From NCBI GenBank assembly GCA_022496805.1, contig CM040103.1:5598001-5662000 (forward strand): a stretch of DNA of 64,000 nucleotides, in the 5' to 3' direction. How positions within the stretch are numbered: the stretch's first letter is position 1; the number at the start of each line of letters is the position of its first letter. The notes under the pieces are model-generated. The model was not told the origin of the DNA. It did not search any database and was given only the letters and a program-made list of their open reading frames with translations. This DNA comes from Pohlia nutans. Taxonomy: Eukaryota > Streptophyta > Bryopsida > Bryales > Mniaceae. Made by a program: the position numbers and the translations under genes. This document shows, piece after piece, positions 34,944-46,250 of the stretch.

Positions 34944-35602
34944 TTAACCCCTCAGTGTCCCTAGCTTCTTTGGGCTTAAAAACATCATTGCTTTTGATGT
35001 GTTATAAGTCTAAATGTAAGTGAGATATAGAAATCTCAACTATACAATCTTGTAGTATACATGTTGCAGATGATGCGAATCAAATTTGGAGTCATTTGGC
35101 CACATAGATTGCAAGATCACAATGTTTTAATGTTAAAAAAAGATGGTGAAATTTTCCTAGCAACACATTAGATGTGAAATTTGTTTTCAAAACTACTAAA
35201 ATGAAAAAAATTCAAACTACAAAGTGATTCAAAATCATCATATTAACACATTGGTACCAAAAAGCTCATAATTTTGTTTGATGTGCCCTAAGCTAGCCTT
35301 GCAATGTCAAAAAGTAGCCTGAAAAGTGTTCCGTTTGACCCAAAAATCCAAAATAGACCCGTGCAGTAAAATGACTCTTAAACTTTTAGAACAATATAGA
35401 TTGATATGAAAATTTAACCATGATAACTATACTTCAAAGGAAATCTAACCCAACAATTCTTATTGAAAACGGACGTTGTATGAAGGAGATAGAAGCCCCC
35501 AAAGTTGTAAGCATCAAAATGCACAAAAACTGTCAAGAAACAATTATTCCTACTTTCAAATGATTCTTAAAAATTCATGTATCTTGGATATATTTTGGAT
35601 TT
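34944..35602. mobile_element. TTAA element, family M (right end not found)
   Basis: It starts TTAACCCCTCAGTGTCCCTA. The partner end is not visible. Element L and then A copy 6 follow, so it may be interrupted or truncated. Confidence 0.5.
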
Positions 35603-35603
35603 A

Positions 35604-36014
35604 AGGTAGGAAAACCAAAAACGGTTAATGCCCTCAAGGCGTGCACTAGAGTTTTTTAAAAGCAGGGAGGTGGTAGACCGAAAATGGAGAATTTTTGCAT
35701 GACGAGGATTACTAAAAATTTACTAAAAATTACTAATTTTTTTGGAATCTTGTGTGCGGTTTTCTGTGATATTAGTTAACCGTTTTAGGTGCTTTCATGT
35801 GTAGAAAAGGAAGAGTCTAGTATACAAGAAGGGGGTTTGACAAACTTCCCACTTTGAGAAATTGTAGATAATTATTTACGGGGAATAAAAATACGAAACA
35901 ACTTGCATTCTTCATCATTTCTTCTTCTTCATCTCAAAAAAATTTCACATAATTTCTAACTCCATTCCTTCTGGTCAAATCACCTTATTTTCACCGTTTT
36001 TGGTTTTCCTACCT
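35604..36014. mobile_element. TA-flanked MITE, family L
   Basis: It is 411 bp, flanked by TA. AGGTAGGAAAACCAAAAACG at the left is matched perfectly by CGTTTTTGGTTTTCCTACCT at the right. It contains CACTTTGAGAAATTGTA. Confidence 0.88.
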
Positions 36015-36161
36015 TATCTGAAATTTTTACCACTCAAACTAGACATCATGCGGGAGTTTTTCCAATTTTTTTTTTATATTGAAATCGAATACTTTATACA
36101 AAATTTATAGCTTTTCGAAGTGAAAGTAATCCAAAATACTATCTATAAGGTTAATTTTAGC

Positions 36162-36690
36162 TTAACCCCTAAACATTCTCACCCTTTTTAGATTTGGCAG
36201 TTTTTGAAAGATGCATTATAAAATGCAACTAAGAGGGATATTTTCAACTTGATGAATGAATAAAAGTTGTACAACATGAATTTTGGATTCTATTAATACA
36301 GTTAAATTTGCAATTGCTATCACCAATATTTGTGTATAAAATTTCAAGCTTAAAATTTAGAGCTCTTTTGTAATATGCTTACAAATAAGATATTGACAAT
36401 ATAATAATGAAATTTTTTGGGATGGGTTGAAATGTAATACTCTAAGTGCAATGATTTTTGGAGAATTTTTGGTTGCTTATTTTTAGTAGTTTACTTTTTC
36501 AAGAACACTTTGACTAAAATCTTCAAAATTTTGGATGGAACACTACAACATGAAATGAGGCATAAAAAATTCACAAATCATCCCCTTTCTAATCAGATCA
36601 CACATACACGAAGCTAACTTCCCATAAAAGTTTCAGTAAAAAATCCACACTACAAAAAGTGCATGATGGATGAGAAATCGGAGTTCAAAT
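36162..36690. mobile_element. TTAA element, family A copy 6 (3' truncated at a G-run)
   Basis: It starts TTAACCCCTAAACATTCTCA and follows A copy 4 until TCGGAGTTCAAAT, then breaks into a G10-11 run instead of the right terminus. Confidence 0.88.
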
Positions 36691-37084
36691 GGGGGGGGGG
36701 GAGGCACTCCCTTCTATATTTTGCATACACCTGCGATAACGACCTATTAAAATGGGGGCTATTTACCTTGGATAACTGATTATATGAGATGGTATATTTT
36801 AAAATAAATGTAAAACTTGGTAATTAATTGTACCCTATTAGTACTTATAATTTTTCTAGGTGGCTATTTAAATAGGGGTATTTTACTTATACCATTTTAC
36901 TCCCCATTTTTTCCCCTTATATTCAATTCAAAAACAAAGGTGCGCGCTCGCATCCACAACCCAAAATTCAAACACAGATGTTCCGCCTTTTCCTTGTCAG
37001 TTGCGAAACCCTCATTCTTCATGCTCAATACCACATTCGATGTGTATTGCCGTTGGATACCGTCATTGGGACGTTTCATTCACA
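36691..37084. other. Spacer between two family-A copies
   Basis: It begins with the G-run. No gene is recognised. Confidence 0.5.
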
Positions 37085-37608
37085 ATATCTCATCCGTCAT
37101 GCACTTTTTGCAGTGTGGAATTTTTATTGTACATTCTATGGGAAGTTAGCTTCATGCATATGTGATCCAAGTAGAAAGGGGATGATTTGTGAAATTTTTA
37201 CTCCTCATTTCATGTTGTAGTGATTCACCCAAAAATTTGAAGATTTTAGTGTAAAAGTGATCTAAAAAAAGTCAACTCATAAAATTAAGCAACCAAAAAA
37301 TCTCTAAAAATCACTACACTTAGAGTATCACATTTCAACCCATCACACAAAATTTCATCTGTAAATTGTCAATATCTTATTTGTACTTGAATTACAAAAT
37401 AATTTTGAATTTCACGTTTCAAATTTTATACAAAATTATTGGTAATAGCATTCATAGATCTAACCGTATGGATAGAATCCAAAATTCATAATGTATGTAC
37501 AACTCTTGTTAATATATCAAGTTCAAAACATCCCTCTTAGTTGCATTTTATAATGCATCTTTGCAAAACTGCCAAATTTGAAGAGGACTCTTGGCATTTA
37601 GGAGTTAA
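37085..37608. mobile_element. TTAA element, family A copy 7 (inverted, one end lost)
   Basis: It reads in reverse from CATCCGTCATGCACTTTTTG to GGCATTTAGGAGTTAA. It lies tail to tail with copy 6. Confidence 0.85.
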
Positions 37609-37741
37609 CACCAATATCACAAACATAGGTGCTTTTTACACCAAGAACAAAAATAAAACTTTGATGAATAAAAGTGAATTAGTCATTCTTCAAATTGTCA
37701 TTGAGATATGAAGACTATGTGCATACCATTGTACAAAAAGA

Positions 37742-37894
37742 AATGGCAATAATGAGATGCCTTCCTGTGTACATAATGTCCAATGATGCACAAGGGAAAA
37801 GGCATACTTGCAACACCAATGGCAATAATGAGATGCCTTCCTATGTACATAATGTCCAATGATGCACAAGGGAAAAGGCATACTTGCAACACCA
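37742..37894. repeat. Tandem duplication of about 78 bp
   Basis: AATGGCAATAATGAGATGCC through GGCATACTTGCAACACC occurs twice with one base difference. Downstream, TTTTTCTACTTGTG (37986) looks like a CACTA terminus, so the duplication may lie in such an element. Confidence 0.88.
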
Positions 37895-38184
37895 AGCTGT
37901 AATGGTGCCACAATCCCATTTGGGTACCAACTTGGTGTTCAAATGGGCCTTTGGCACTAATACTTAACGCTCCAAGTATCCTTTTTCTACTTGTGATGTT
38001 AGTAAATTTTGAAGACTCCTGCAAGTACACATTGACATTCCTAATGCAAAGAATCAATCAATATTCTTTTTGTACGAAGAATGAAACTAATTAGTGTTAT
38101 AGAATGTTATAGATGTTCATGAACTTTCAACATATTTCAACAAGCATTTCAAGTTTTTCAATCCCATAGTTGGAACTTGAAATA

Positions 38185-38459
38185 AGGTAGTTTCCCCATT
38201 TCCATAGCTTCCCCATTCCCACAATTAGATCTACACTTTGAGTAAATGTAAAGCAATTGAAAAGTCACAAAAATCAACAACTTTTGGGAAATCTAGAAGC
38301 AAAACTTCATAAGTTATTCATACAATATCCAAATAACACATATTTTTGTGCATTGGAAACCTCTTTGAAATGCGGACAAGATCCACATTTTTTCTTGTAT
38401 TATTTAATAATAATAAACACACTCAGTAGCTAAAGGCCACGGGAATGGGGAAACTACCT
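38185..38459. mobile_element. TA-flanked MITE, family T
   Basis: It is 275 bp, AGGTAGTTTCCCCATT at the left and AATGGGGAAACTACCT at the right. The left TA is present and the right one is mutated. It contains CACTTTGAGTAAATGTA. Confidence 0.82.
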
Positions 38460-38673
38460 TCCGACAACATAAAAAGTAACAGGGTGGAGGGTCGTCACTC
38501 TGACTAGTGAAAATTCAAGTCTCCCTTGATCACTTCAACCACTCTGAACTTGAATTTTATTCATGAAAACAACCATTCATCAACATTGCACCTTATTTTG
38601 AAACAGCAAATGTCACAGGGAGATGTACCTGATGAACATAGAGACCTGCAAATCATTAAGACAAGCTAATCAG

Positions 38674-41600
38674 CTACAGGTCCAAAAGCGCTTTCACTTG
38701 CTGAATGTAATCCTCATTAGAAATAACCCCATCATCTTTGGCCATCCTCAAATTTGCAATTTTCAGCTTGTTCTTCTGTTGCACCGCAATCTCCAGTTGA
38801 GCCTGCGCCGTTCTCAACATGGTATTTTGTGTTTCCAACCGAGCAGCTAACAAAGCCTCTTTATGTGAGATGGTCCTGTGACAATATACTGGGACGTCCG
38901 TCTGCACCACAAAGTTGTTACAAACAAATAAATACATGAGAGAGATAGAAAATCCTCAACCATTGATGGAAAGAGAAATATCTTATTATGTGTAAAATAG
39001 AAACAATAAAAAAAACTCAATGAATAATAATTCACAGATAAGAAATGACTGCACTGTACTAAACACATACAAGTATACGTGAGTGCACAGAAGGGGTATT
39101 AATTCGAACATTGTCGTATTATGTATACATACAATAAACATATTTGGAGCTGAAAATATCAATGTATACTTTACATTAACCCCTAAATGTACCAACCCTT
39201 TGAACATAAGTAGATTCTAGCCTCAAAAGTAGATATTAGCATGGCTCAGATGTATATGAGGTGTACATGAGAAGACCATTGGAAGCATAAAATCTACCCA
39301 ACAAATTAGACATACTTGTAGTTGGAGGCCTCTCTAATATTATCAACAGCTCCTCATCACTAGAGATTTATTGTAATTGGTAGAGAATTTAATAGGCTTT
39401 CAAAGGTGACTTGGATGAAAATCATCCAAAGTTGTATGAGAAAGTTACAAGGCTTCAAATCTGTTCGTGATCCAGTTTTTGGACGTTGGGACGTTTAGGA
39501 GTTAAACATATATTTAGGACGGAATAGATCTGTATACAAAGGTTTTTAGACATATAACCCCTCGTATACATAGGGGTTTTTAGAGGGGTTCATGAACGCA
39601 AGTGATTTCTCAAACACAATGTAGAGTGCACCCTCCGAACTGCGTAATGCTCACCTCATCGATGTCCATCTGCATTTGATCTTCAATATCACGGTGCAAC
39701 AATTCATAAATACCAATATCAGTCTTCAGATCATCCCATGCACCATTTCCGTCATGATCAGCTATGTGAACATGAGATGATAAATCCAGTTGAAGCTGAT
39801 CTGCCTCTCCTTCAGCAAAATGGTACTCAATTTCGGTCTCCTTCGGCCAAAAATCTCCCTCTTCTCCAGTAAAAGACTCGTCAATCAAGGTCATCTCTTC
39901 AAAAAAGCTATTTCGATTGTAGCTAGAGAGACAAATTTCATCTTCCACAGACGTTCCTGCTGCAGACAAGCTGCTGCATGGGAAACCGCTTAAAGTGATT
40001 GAAATCGATTGATCACAATTAGAAGTGGCAACACTTTTGAACGACGCATTGTAACCGCTACTAGTGTTGAATTCTGGCATTGTACCATCACCGTCTTGCA
40101 TTTTGAGCCCCGGCTCATGCCCAGGGAGTGCGCTCTTCAGGTACTGTGATTATACACGTGCGTGCACAACAAGGGTATTATTTAGAACAAGCATGTACAA
40201 AATGTAAGTATAGGAGATATATTTCAATCAAGTGGAAAACAGATATACATGGGGCTCGGAGTTATATTTCTCATTTTTAACCCTTGTGTGCATATGGAAA
40301 TGTATTTTCAGGCTGTAAGATTTGTACATATATTGCTTGATTTTAGGCAAAAAAGAATGTATAAAGGGTGGAGGATGCACGCACGTGATTCTTGTCTTTA
40401 TTGAATAGTACACTCCCTGGGGGCTCATGACATGGCTCCATAGAGTTACTACCATTTGCAAGTTGCACCAGGAGAAGCGACTTTGAATCTTTCCCCTTAT
40501 AGGTTGAGTTTTCCTTCATCCCTCGTGAATTTTCCTGTGACTGCCCACCAAACATAGAATCACCATGGAATCCCCTGCACAAGTATTCAAACTCAATATC
40601 AGAGTTATCCCTAAAGTCCCTCAAAAGTGGGTGAGTGGACCATAGTTTGAGTGAATAGTGATATTAGAAATATGTGTCAAGGCACTAAAAAAATTGTGGA
40701 TGCAAACTTTGAAAGCACCAAAATCGGTGCTAAAAAACCTCTCACCCAAGTTTCTATTATTCATGAAGAAGGTGATTTGCTAGCGCCTTTTCTAACAATA
40801 GATTCTCTCGCTATATATACCTAAACCGTCCCCACTCATCCATTCTTTTGATTCTCTAAAACTTCTCTCAATAGTTTTCGTTTCTCCAAATTTAAGTCAA
40901 ACTAAGGCCCACTCAACCCTTTAGTTTACAGATAACTCTCATGGCCCACTTGAAACAACAAAACATTCACCCTCATGCGCTGCCTCAATTAGAAAATCCT
41001 CATCTCTATTCATTGAGCATTCAATAACGAAATTTACTAGAACTAGAACCAACACTTTATCTCTCGCTCTTCTCAAGCACTTGAAATAAATACTATCTGT
41101 AATCTACCTTCATTCAAGATTAAGTTCCTAAACAAAATGTCAACAACTAAGAATACTTAACCCTTCAAGGACAATTCAAGCCCCACAGGCTTGATAGTAT
41201 TTTGGGAGAATCTTGCTCATAACTTGCACTAAATGAGGTTTTTTAAATGCCAACACGAGCACTTTTGAGGGATCTATATTTCTTTAGAGTAGAACCAAAG
41301 TAAATTAAAATGAGAATCATGCTTAAAAGAGATTTTGGGTGTGGAATCGAGAAAGCATATGTCCTTGAACCCCTAGAGGACCAAGAAGCCCAAATTAGAC
41401 CTCATGTTTTTTTAGTAGTTTTGAGTACATTCTACATAGACTTCTTTTTGTTCAAATTTCATTGTTTTTTTTATCAACACATGCATTTTTCCTTTATTAA
41501 TTCTAGAGATATAAAATTTGGTCCCATCTGAATTATATTTTTCACAATGTCATTTCAAAACCATCATGAATCCTTGGTCCTTTACGGGTTAAGGGTTAAC

Positions 41601-42598
41601 AAAAATAAAATCTACAAGCAATAGTCTGTTCACTAAACTCCAGTGATCTCAAAACCACTTTATGACATTTAGAACATTATGTGACCTCCCATATAAATGG
41701 TATCTACTTTTGCTACCCAGTGCATATAATAGTCACAATACCTCTATAATATCCGGCAATACCCTTGATATATTCAGGTGATACCATGATGATATCCGCA
41801 GATATCACCTCATGAAGTTGCTACATCTTTATATCACGATGAGCATTCTCAAAAAAAAAATTCACTTTCTTTCTTTGTATGTTTAGCAGCCCTATATTTT
41901 TGGTAGAAATCCAGCTAATTTTAGCCAGTTTTGAGATCACTGCTAAACTCTAAAACAGGGCTAGAGTTGCGGATATCATACCTGATAACATGGCATGATT
42001 TGTCATCAGGGGGAGACAAAAGGGAGTTGAAAGTTCCAGAGCCGGAAGGAAAATTTTCCTTGTGAAGGAACTGCTTGTTCTCAGGCATCAGTGAGCTCTC
42101 GCCTTGAAAACTTGATGACGGTGGAGTGAAATGGTTGAGCTTCGGCGAGTCCTTGGTGGCTGGCTGAAACTCCTTGATCGCATTAATGATGTCCTTCCTT
42201 GCCTCCTTACAAAACTCCTTGAAGGGAGAATTTGCACAACTCTCCTTCCGATTCTCCTCCAGCAGTCGCTTATACTCCGCGCAACGACCCGGGAAAACGT
42301 CCATGCTCTTGAAGATGAGAAGGGATTCATCGAACTCGCACAAGTTGGAGTGGTGATTGAAACCACCCGCAGTCGTGGCATCCTCGCCCGCCGAATCCCG
42401 CAAAAGCGCAGCGTAATCGCGCGCAAACATCGCTTCCTCCTCCGTGTCGTACGAGCCGAAGTGCAGCTTCCATTTCGAAAGCGGTGGACGCATTTCCACC
42501 ACGCACTTGCTTCCTCCCCCCGTCGATGGATTCGTTCTCCATGAAACCCCCGCCCGCGGAATCGCATGCTCGCTACCTCCGCTCTTCTTGCACGCCAT
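38674..42598 (-). CDS. AP2-like domain protein with C-terminal coiled coil (4 exons)
   Basis: Exons are 42598-41982, 40574-40412, 40143-39655 and 38901-38674. The junctions ATCAG|GTATGA...GTGCAG|GGG, GGGAGT|GTACTA...ATCACAG|TAC and GATGAG|GTGAGC...TGCAG|ACG keep one frame of 498 residues. The second donor is the weakest. Residues 18-76 resemble an AP2/ERF fold: WRTNPS, CVVEMRPP, KWKLHFGSYDTEEEAMFARDYAALL. The G-x-(Y/F)-D-T-x-E-E-A-x-x-A-R core is kept, but the usual GVR start is not. The middle (about 200-420) is acidic and Ser-rich. The last 75 residues are a helical coiled coil (LLAARLETQNTMLRTAQAQL). It is probably a nuclear transcription regulator with unknown targets. ATG 42598 is the first in frame. 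Introns 1 and 3 hold elements H2 and D2. Confidence 0.72.
39176..39505. mobile_element. TTAA element, family D copy 2 (intron 3 of the AP2-like gene)
   Basis: It is 330 bp, starting TTAACCCCTAAATGTACCAA and ending GACGTTTAGGAGTTAA. It matches the copy at 32087-32405 along its length, including ATATTAGCATGGCTCA and AGGCTT near the right end. Confidence 0.9.
40602..40938. mobile_element. H-family MITE copy 2 (intron 1 of the AP2-like gene)
   Basis: It is about 337 bp with ends GAGTTATCCCTAAAG and GTTTACAGATAACTC. It is inverted relative to copy 1 at 19441-19794, with clear similarity throughout. One end lies only 27 bp from the 3' splice site of exon 2, so it reaches the branch-point zone. It contains the conserved word CTATATATACCTA. 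Confidence 0.88.
41157..41599. mobile_element. Nested TTAA elements (family B copy 3 inside a G-like element)
   Basis: The outer element starts TTAACCCTTCAAGGACAATT and ends at the second of two closely spaced sites, GGGTTAAGGGTTAA. Inside it, about 41365-41592 is a family-B copy (ACCCCTAGAGGACCAAGAAG to CTTGGTCCTTTACGGGTTAA). Both lie in intron 1 of the AP2-like gene. Confidence 0.75.
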
Positions 42599-42720
42599 CT
42601 CCAAACCCTCGCCTCCCTTAATTCGTTGTACAAAAATTCACAACACTCGATCGTCTTAGAACACTCAACAACACTCGATCGTCTTAGAAACCTCCGGCAT
42701 CCTTCCCCAGATTGACAGAC

Positions 42721-43038
42721 AGTGCAAAATTTCCTCGTCTCGTCTCAAAACCTACTTCGGTCGTAGACAGTGCAAAAAATTCTCCACTCAATGAGCTATG
42801 GAAACACACTCTCTCGCCTTGTCTCGCTTCCTTCCTCGCGGTGACAGTGCAAAATTGACCTACGATACAACGCCGTGGCGAAGTGCAAAATTGTTCTGAC
42901 CTAAATGACGTTCAACGCGAAATGGAAAACTCCTCGGATTGCTGCAAAACCTTCGAGGTGAATTCTTCCGACAGTGCAAAACCCTCGAGGTGGATTCTTC
43001 TGACAGTGCAAAAACCCTCGATTCTGACAGTGCAAAAA
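42721..43038. promoter_or_regulatory. Seven copies of AGTGCAAAA upstream of the AP2-like gene
   Basis: AGTGCAAAA occurs at 42721, 42769, 42846, 42882, 42973, 43005 and 43029. Five of the seven are extended to GACAGTGCAAAA, and several are followed by CCTCG or TTCTC. All lie 123-440 bp before the ATG, on the strand opposite the gene, so the gene-strand word is TTTTGCACT. A 19-bp unit (ACACTCGATCGTCTTAGAA) is also duplicated at 42644-42689. A clustered binding site or a short degenerate tandem array are both possible. Confidence 0.55.
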
Positions 43039-43329
43039 TTCTCAGCGGACGGGGAAGTGGCGAGGCGAAATCGAGATTGAATTGACCACTTCCCCCGTTG
43101 CGGTTGAATGACAAGAATCAATCGCTTTCATAAGTCTCCCTCAAATAGAGTTCTAAGGTCAACTCCGAGGAGAGACAGAATGGAACATGAAAACAACAAC
43201 AACAACAACAAAGTAGCACAGAGCCAAGACAATCCATCGCTCTACAACAACAACAAAAATCCTTCGACCTCCAAACGAAGTCGAAAATCAATGAACAATT
43301 CACAAACACATAGACAGCAGATTGTCTGA

Positions 43330-43355
43330 GCAGACTGTCTGCACAGACAGTCTGC
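43330..43355. repeat. 12-bp-arm palindrome
   Basis: GCAGACTGTCTG, two bases, then CAGACAGTCTGC: a perfect inverted repeat with almost no loop, in the distal promoter of the AP2-like gene. No function can be assigned. Confidence 0.8.
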
Positions 43356-43742
43356 AGCTTGCCGACGTCTACTGTAGAAGAATATCCATTCTTATTTATA
43401 TTGACGGGGGTCTTCCGATGAATCTGCAAGCTTTCCATTCTTAGCCCTTTTCTGCAATCCCTTCTGTACATGAAAAATCTCATCACATTCTTCAACTGGG
43501 TCCCTTCGTTTTTCTACAAGAAAAGTCAGTTGAATGTTATACGATTGAGACATCCTTTTTTAACTGTTGAAGAATGATGTTACTGGAAGAAGAATCGAGT
43601 TAAAGCAATTCTAGAATGTTATGCTTGAATTGAAGGTGTTGAATGCTATTCTAGAGGCATCATTCTTCATTTGTTGGGGAATGATGTTTCTAAACTAGCA
43701 TCGTAGAAGAGGGATTATGCTACGATAGTTCAAGAATGTATA

Positions 43743-44164
43743 AGGTAGACAACCTGTTTCCGATCAGGCCCCCAATCACGCAGTATAGGGCGACCTATTT
43801 TCGTGAATAGGCTTACATTATTTTTGAATTCATTTGTAAACGGTGACAAAAACATGTTTCTTCTTAATATGGAACGGTTGGCGCCAAGAATGGAAACTTG
43901 TGGCCGAGTTAGTATGATATCATGTGTTCTCGAAATCTAGTTTTATAGTTCTTGGAAATAGGTTAGCCTATATTGCGAGAACGGGTTGGAGAGAATCTTC
44001 ACTTTGAAAATTTGTAGTAAATTGAATATTGCCCCAAAAGTTGTTCAAAAATATGTAACCTTCTTCAAATCTATTTCACTACACTGCAAAATTATTTGCC
44101 TATTCGTTACTCCACCGGAAGTATGCTGAATTGCTTAACGTGATCGGAAACAGGTCGTCTACCT
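43743..44164. mobile_element. TA-flanked MITE, family S
   Basis: It is 422 bp, flanked by TA. AGGTAGACAACCTGTTTCCG at the left pairs with CGGAAACAGGTCGTCTACCT at the right. It contains CACTTTGAAAATTTGTA. Confidence 0.88.
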
Positions 44165-46250
44165 TACATGGAGGCATCCGAGCTGCTTGGGATGAAGTAT
44201 CGATGACTCAACAGATCACAACAATATTGAAACATTATGTCTCTTTTTAATTTGTTTGTGTAATTATATATAATTTACAAGATAATTTATGGATCTTAGA
44301 GTTATTTGTAAAGGGAATCAGTCTTTTGCCCTCCTTTTTCTATGGAAATGAAAATCTAAACTGTATTTGAGTGTAGTCGCAAAGTAATTATGTGAAATAA
44401 ACTTAGGATTTGAGTGTTTTATAGAGGTGTCAATTGTCACAAATGGTACAAATCTCCCAAAAAAACTCTCCACAAATGGCACAAATCTTTGTTTACTACT
44501 ACTACCTCCCTCATTTAAATCTTGACACTGCCACACAAGGAACTTGTGACTTGACTTGGCATTCAGTAAAAGCCAAGACAAAACTGGTGTTTGCCAGTGC
44601 CATCAGCAACCCTGTGCTTTTCAATTTAGAGGTTACAAACCAAGGATTTGAGATACTTTGTGAATAACTCTCTTATATCACATGCATATATTCTTTTTAC
44701 TTTTAACCTCAACAATTCGTGGTTTTTAAATGATGAATTCAATTGATCATATTGTGAAAAACAGAATTCAGAACCAAATTTTATATCACTAGCAACTCAC
44801 AAGAGACTGCCAAAGAAAATCGCCAGTGCACTTTCTATTTGCTTTGGCATGGAGAATGCCTTTAAAAGATTCTCTTGATTGTATCAACAGGTGGAAGGTA
44901 TAATTTGCATGCCAAACCTTTTCCTGTTCATTAAGATGCCATGCACGATAGAACGTTTATAGATAAATCACAGTAACCATTCAATGACACGATTTTCAAG
45001 CAGGACAATAGTAACTAGCCCTCTGATTGATCTGGAACACAAAAGAATTCAGAAAGCATGAATTAAAAACCAATGCTCCACTTTTCAAGACTTCATCAAA
45101 ACAACGTTTCAAGTGAAATACAATAACAAAGAAGACACACTCATCAAGCTCTCCAAGTACCTGTTCAAGTACACACAGGTTCGTCTGCTGTTACGAGTGT
45201 AGCCCCAAAGTGCAATATGGTAATAATAAAAAATGTAAACCAAAATTTAAAGCCTAATTCTCACAGCAGAAAGTCGAGAGCTATGTCATGCATATCAGCA
45301 CTTCTAGACTGATCCGTTCACATGTCATCTTGACATCAGTTTCTTCCTTCAAAGGCTCCTCAGAGTGTATATTGCTTTCAAATTCCTCCAGTTGACAAAA
45401 AGCTTCAGTTTCACTACAAGCAGTTCTCATTTTCACTCACTAGCAAAACCCTTCCCTGAGAGCCAAACGTTTCACCACTTGAACCAAATTTGAGCTAAGT
45501 TATGCAGGACTAGAGAGAGGCCTCATTACTCATGGTAATAGAATCACCAAGCAATGCAAGAAGTACTTAGCTGCATGAAATGTAATGCGGCACGTATTAT
45601 TCTTTTGCCAACTCCGCTAATAAACCAGATTTCCACCACCCTTTGCTGGTACTCTGCAATAAGTAGAAAATGTCCCACAAACTTTCACATAAAAATAAGT
45701 ATTGATCCTCATTGTTAGCATTCCTCACTTGTATACTACAAACACACGCAGAGTGTGGATATCCAGGATACATGAAACCGATATTAGCCTTGAAACTCTT
45801 TATTTGATAATTCTAATTCATGGAACTAGAGCACAGAGGAACTTTTGAACCCTGCATTGTCTTCTTCATACCTCTTCCGAAAGTCTTCGCAATTGCATAT
45901 CAATTTACAATGGACAACCCATTTCAGAGGGTGAGCCAGATTGGTAAACGGGTCCATCTACAAACTTTACACTCCAGCTATCATGTACTCCAGTCACTCA
46001 ATATTAGTAGAAACATGTCAATGCAATTGGCAACCAAATAATAATCTGTTTGCCGGCTTGAGTACTACCTTGAAATCAGAGGAAGCATACCCTAGAACAA
46101 GGAACCAGATTACCCTCTTCCTGAAACCTGTGTTGGTTTGCACCGCGTTTCCCCATTCTGAGTTGCATGCGGGGAGCTACAGTGTTCATGTCAATCCACC
46201 TCCAAATAGATATGTGTGCATACAGGGATGTGGAAAAAACAACATTTCTC
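44165..46250. other. Spacer and probable 3' UTR of the DC1 gene
   Basis: At 44702-44810 lies a fragment of family B (AATTCAATTGATCATATTGT). The last few hundred bases before 46250 are probably the DC1 3' UTR. No other gene is recognised. Confidence 0.5.

Noticed and set aside
41921..42597. Ending the AP2-like protein at the stop within its first exon
   Set aside because: A good donor (ATCAG|GTATGA) precedes the stop, and three further exons join in frame to a plausible coiled-coil C-terminus.
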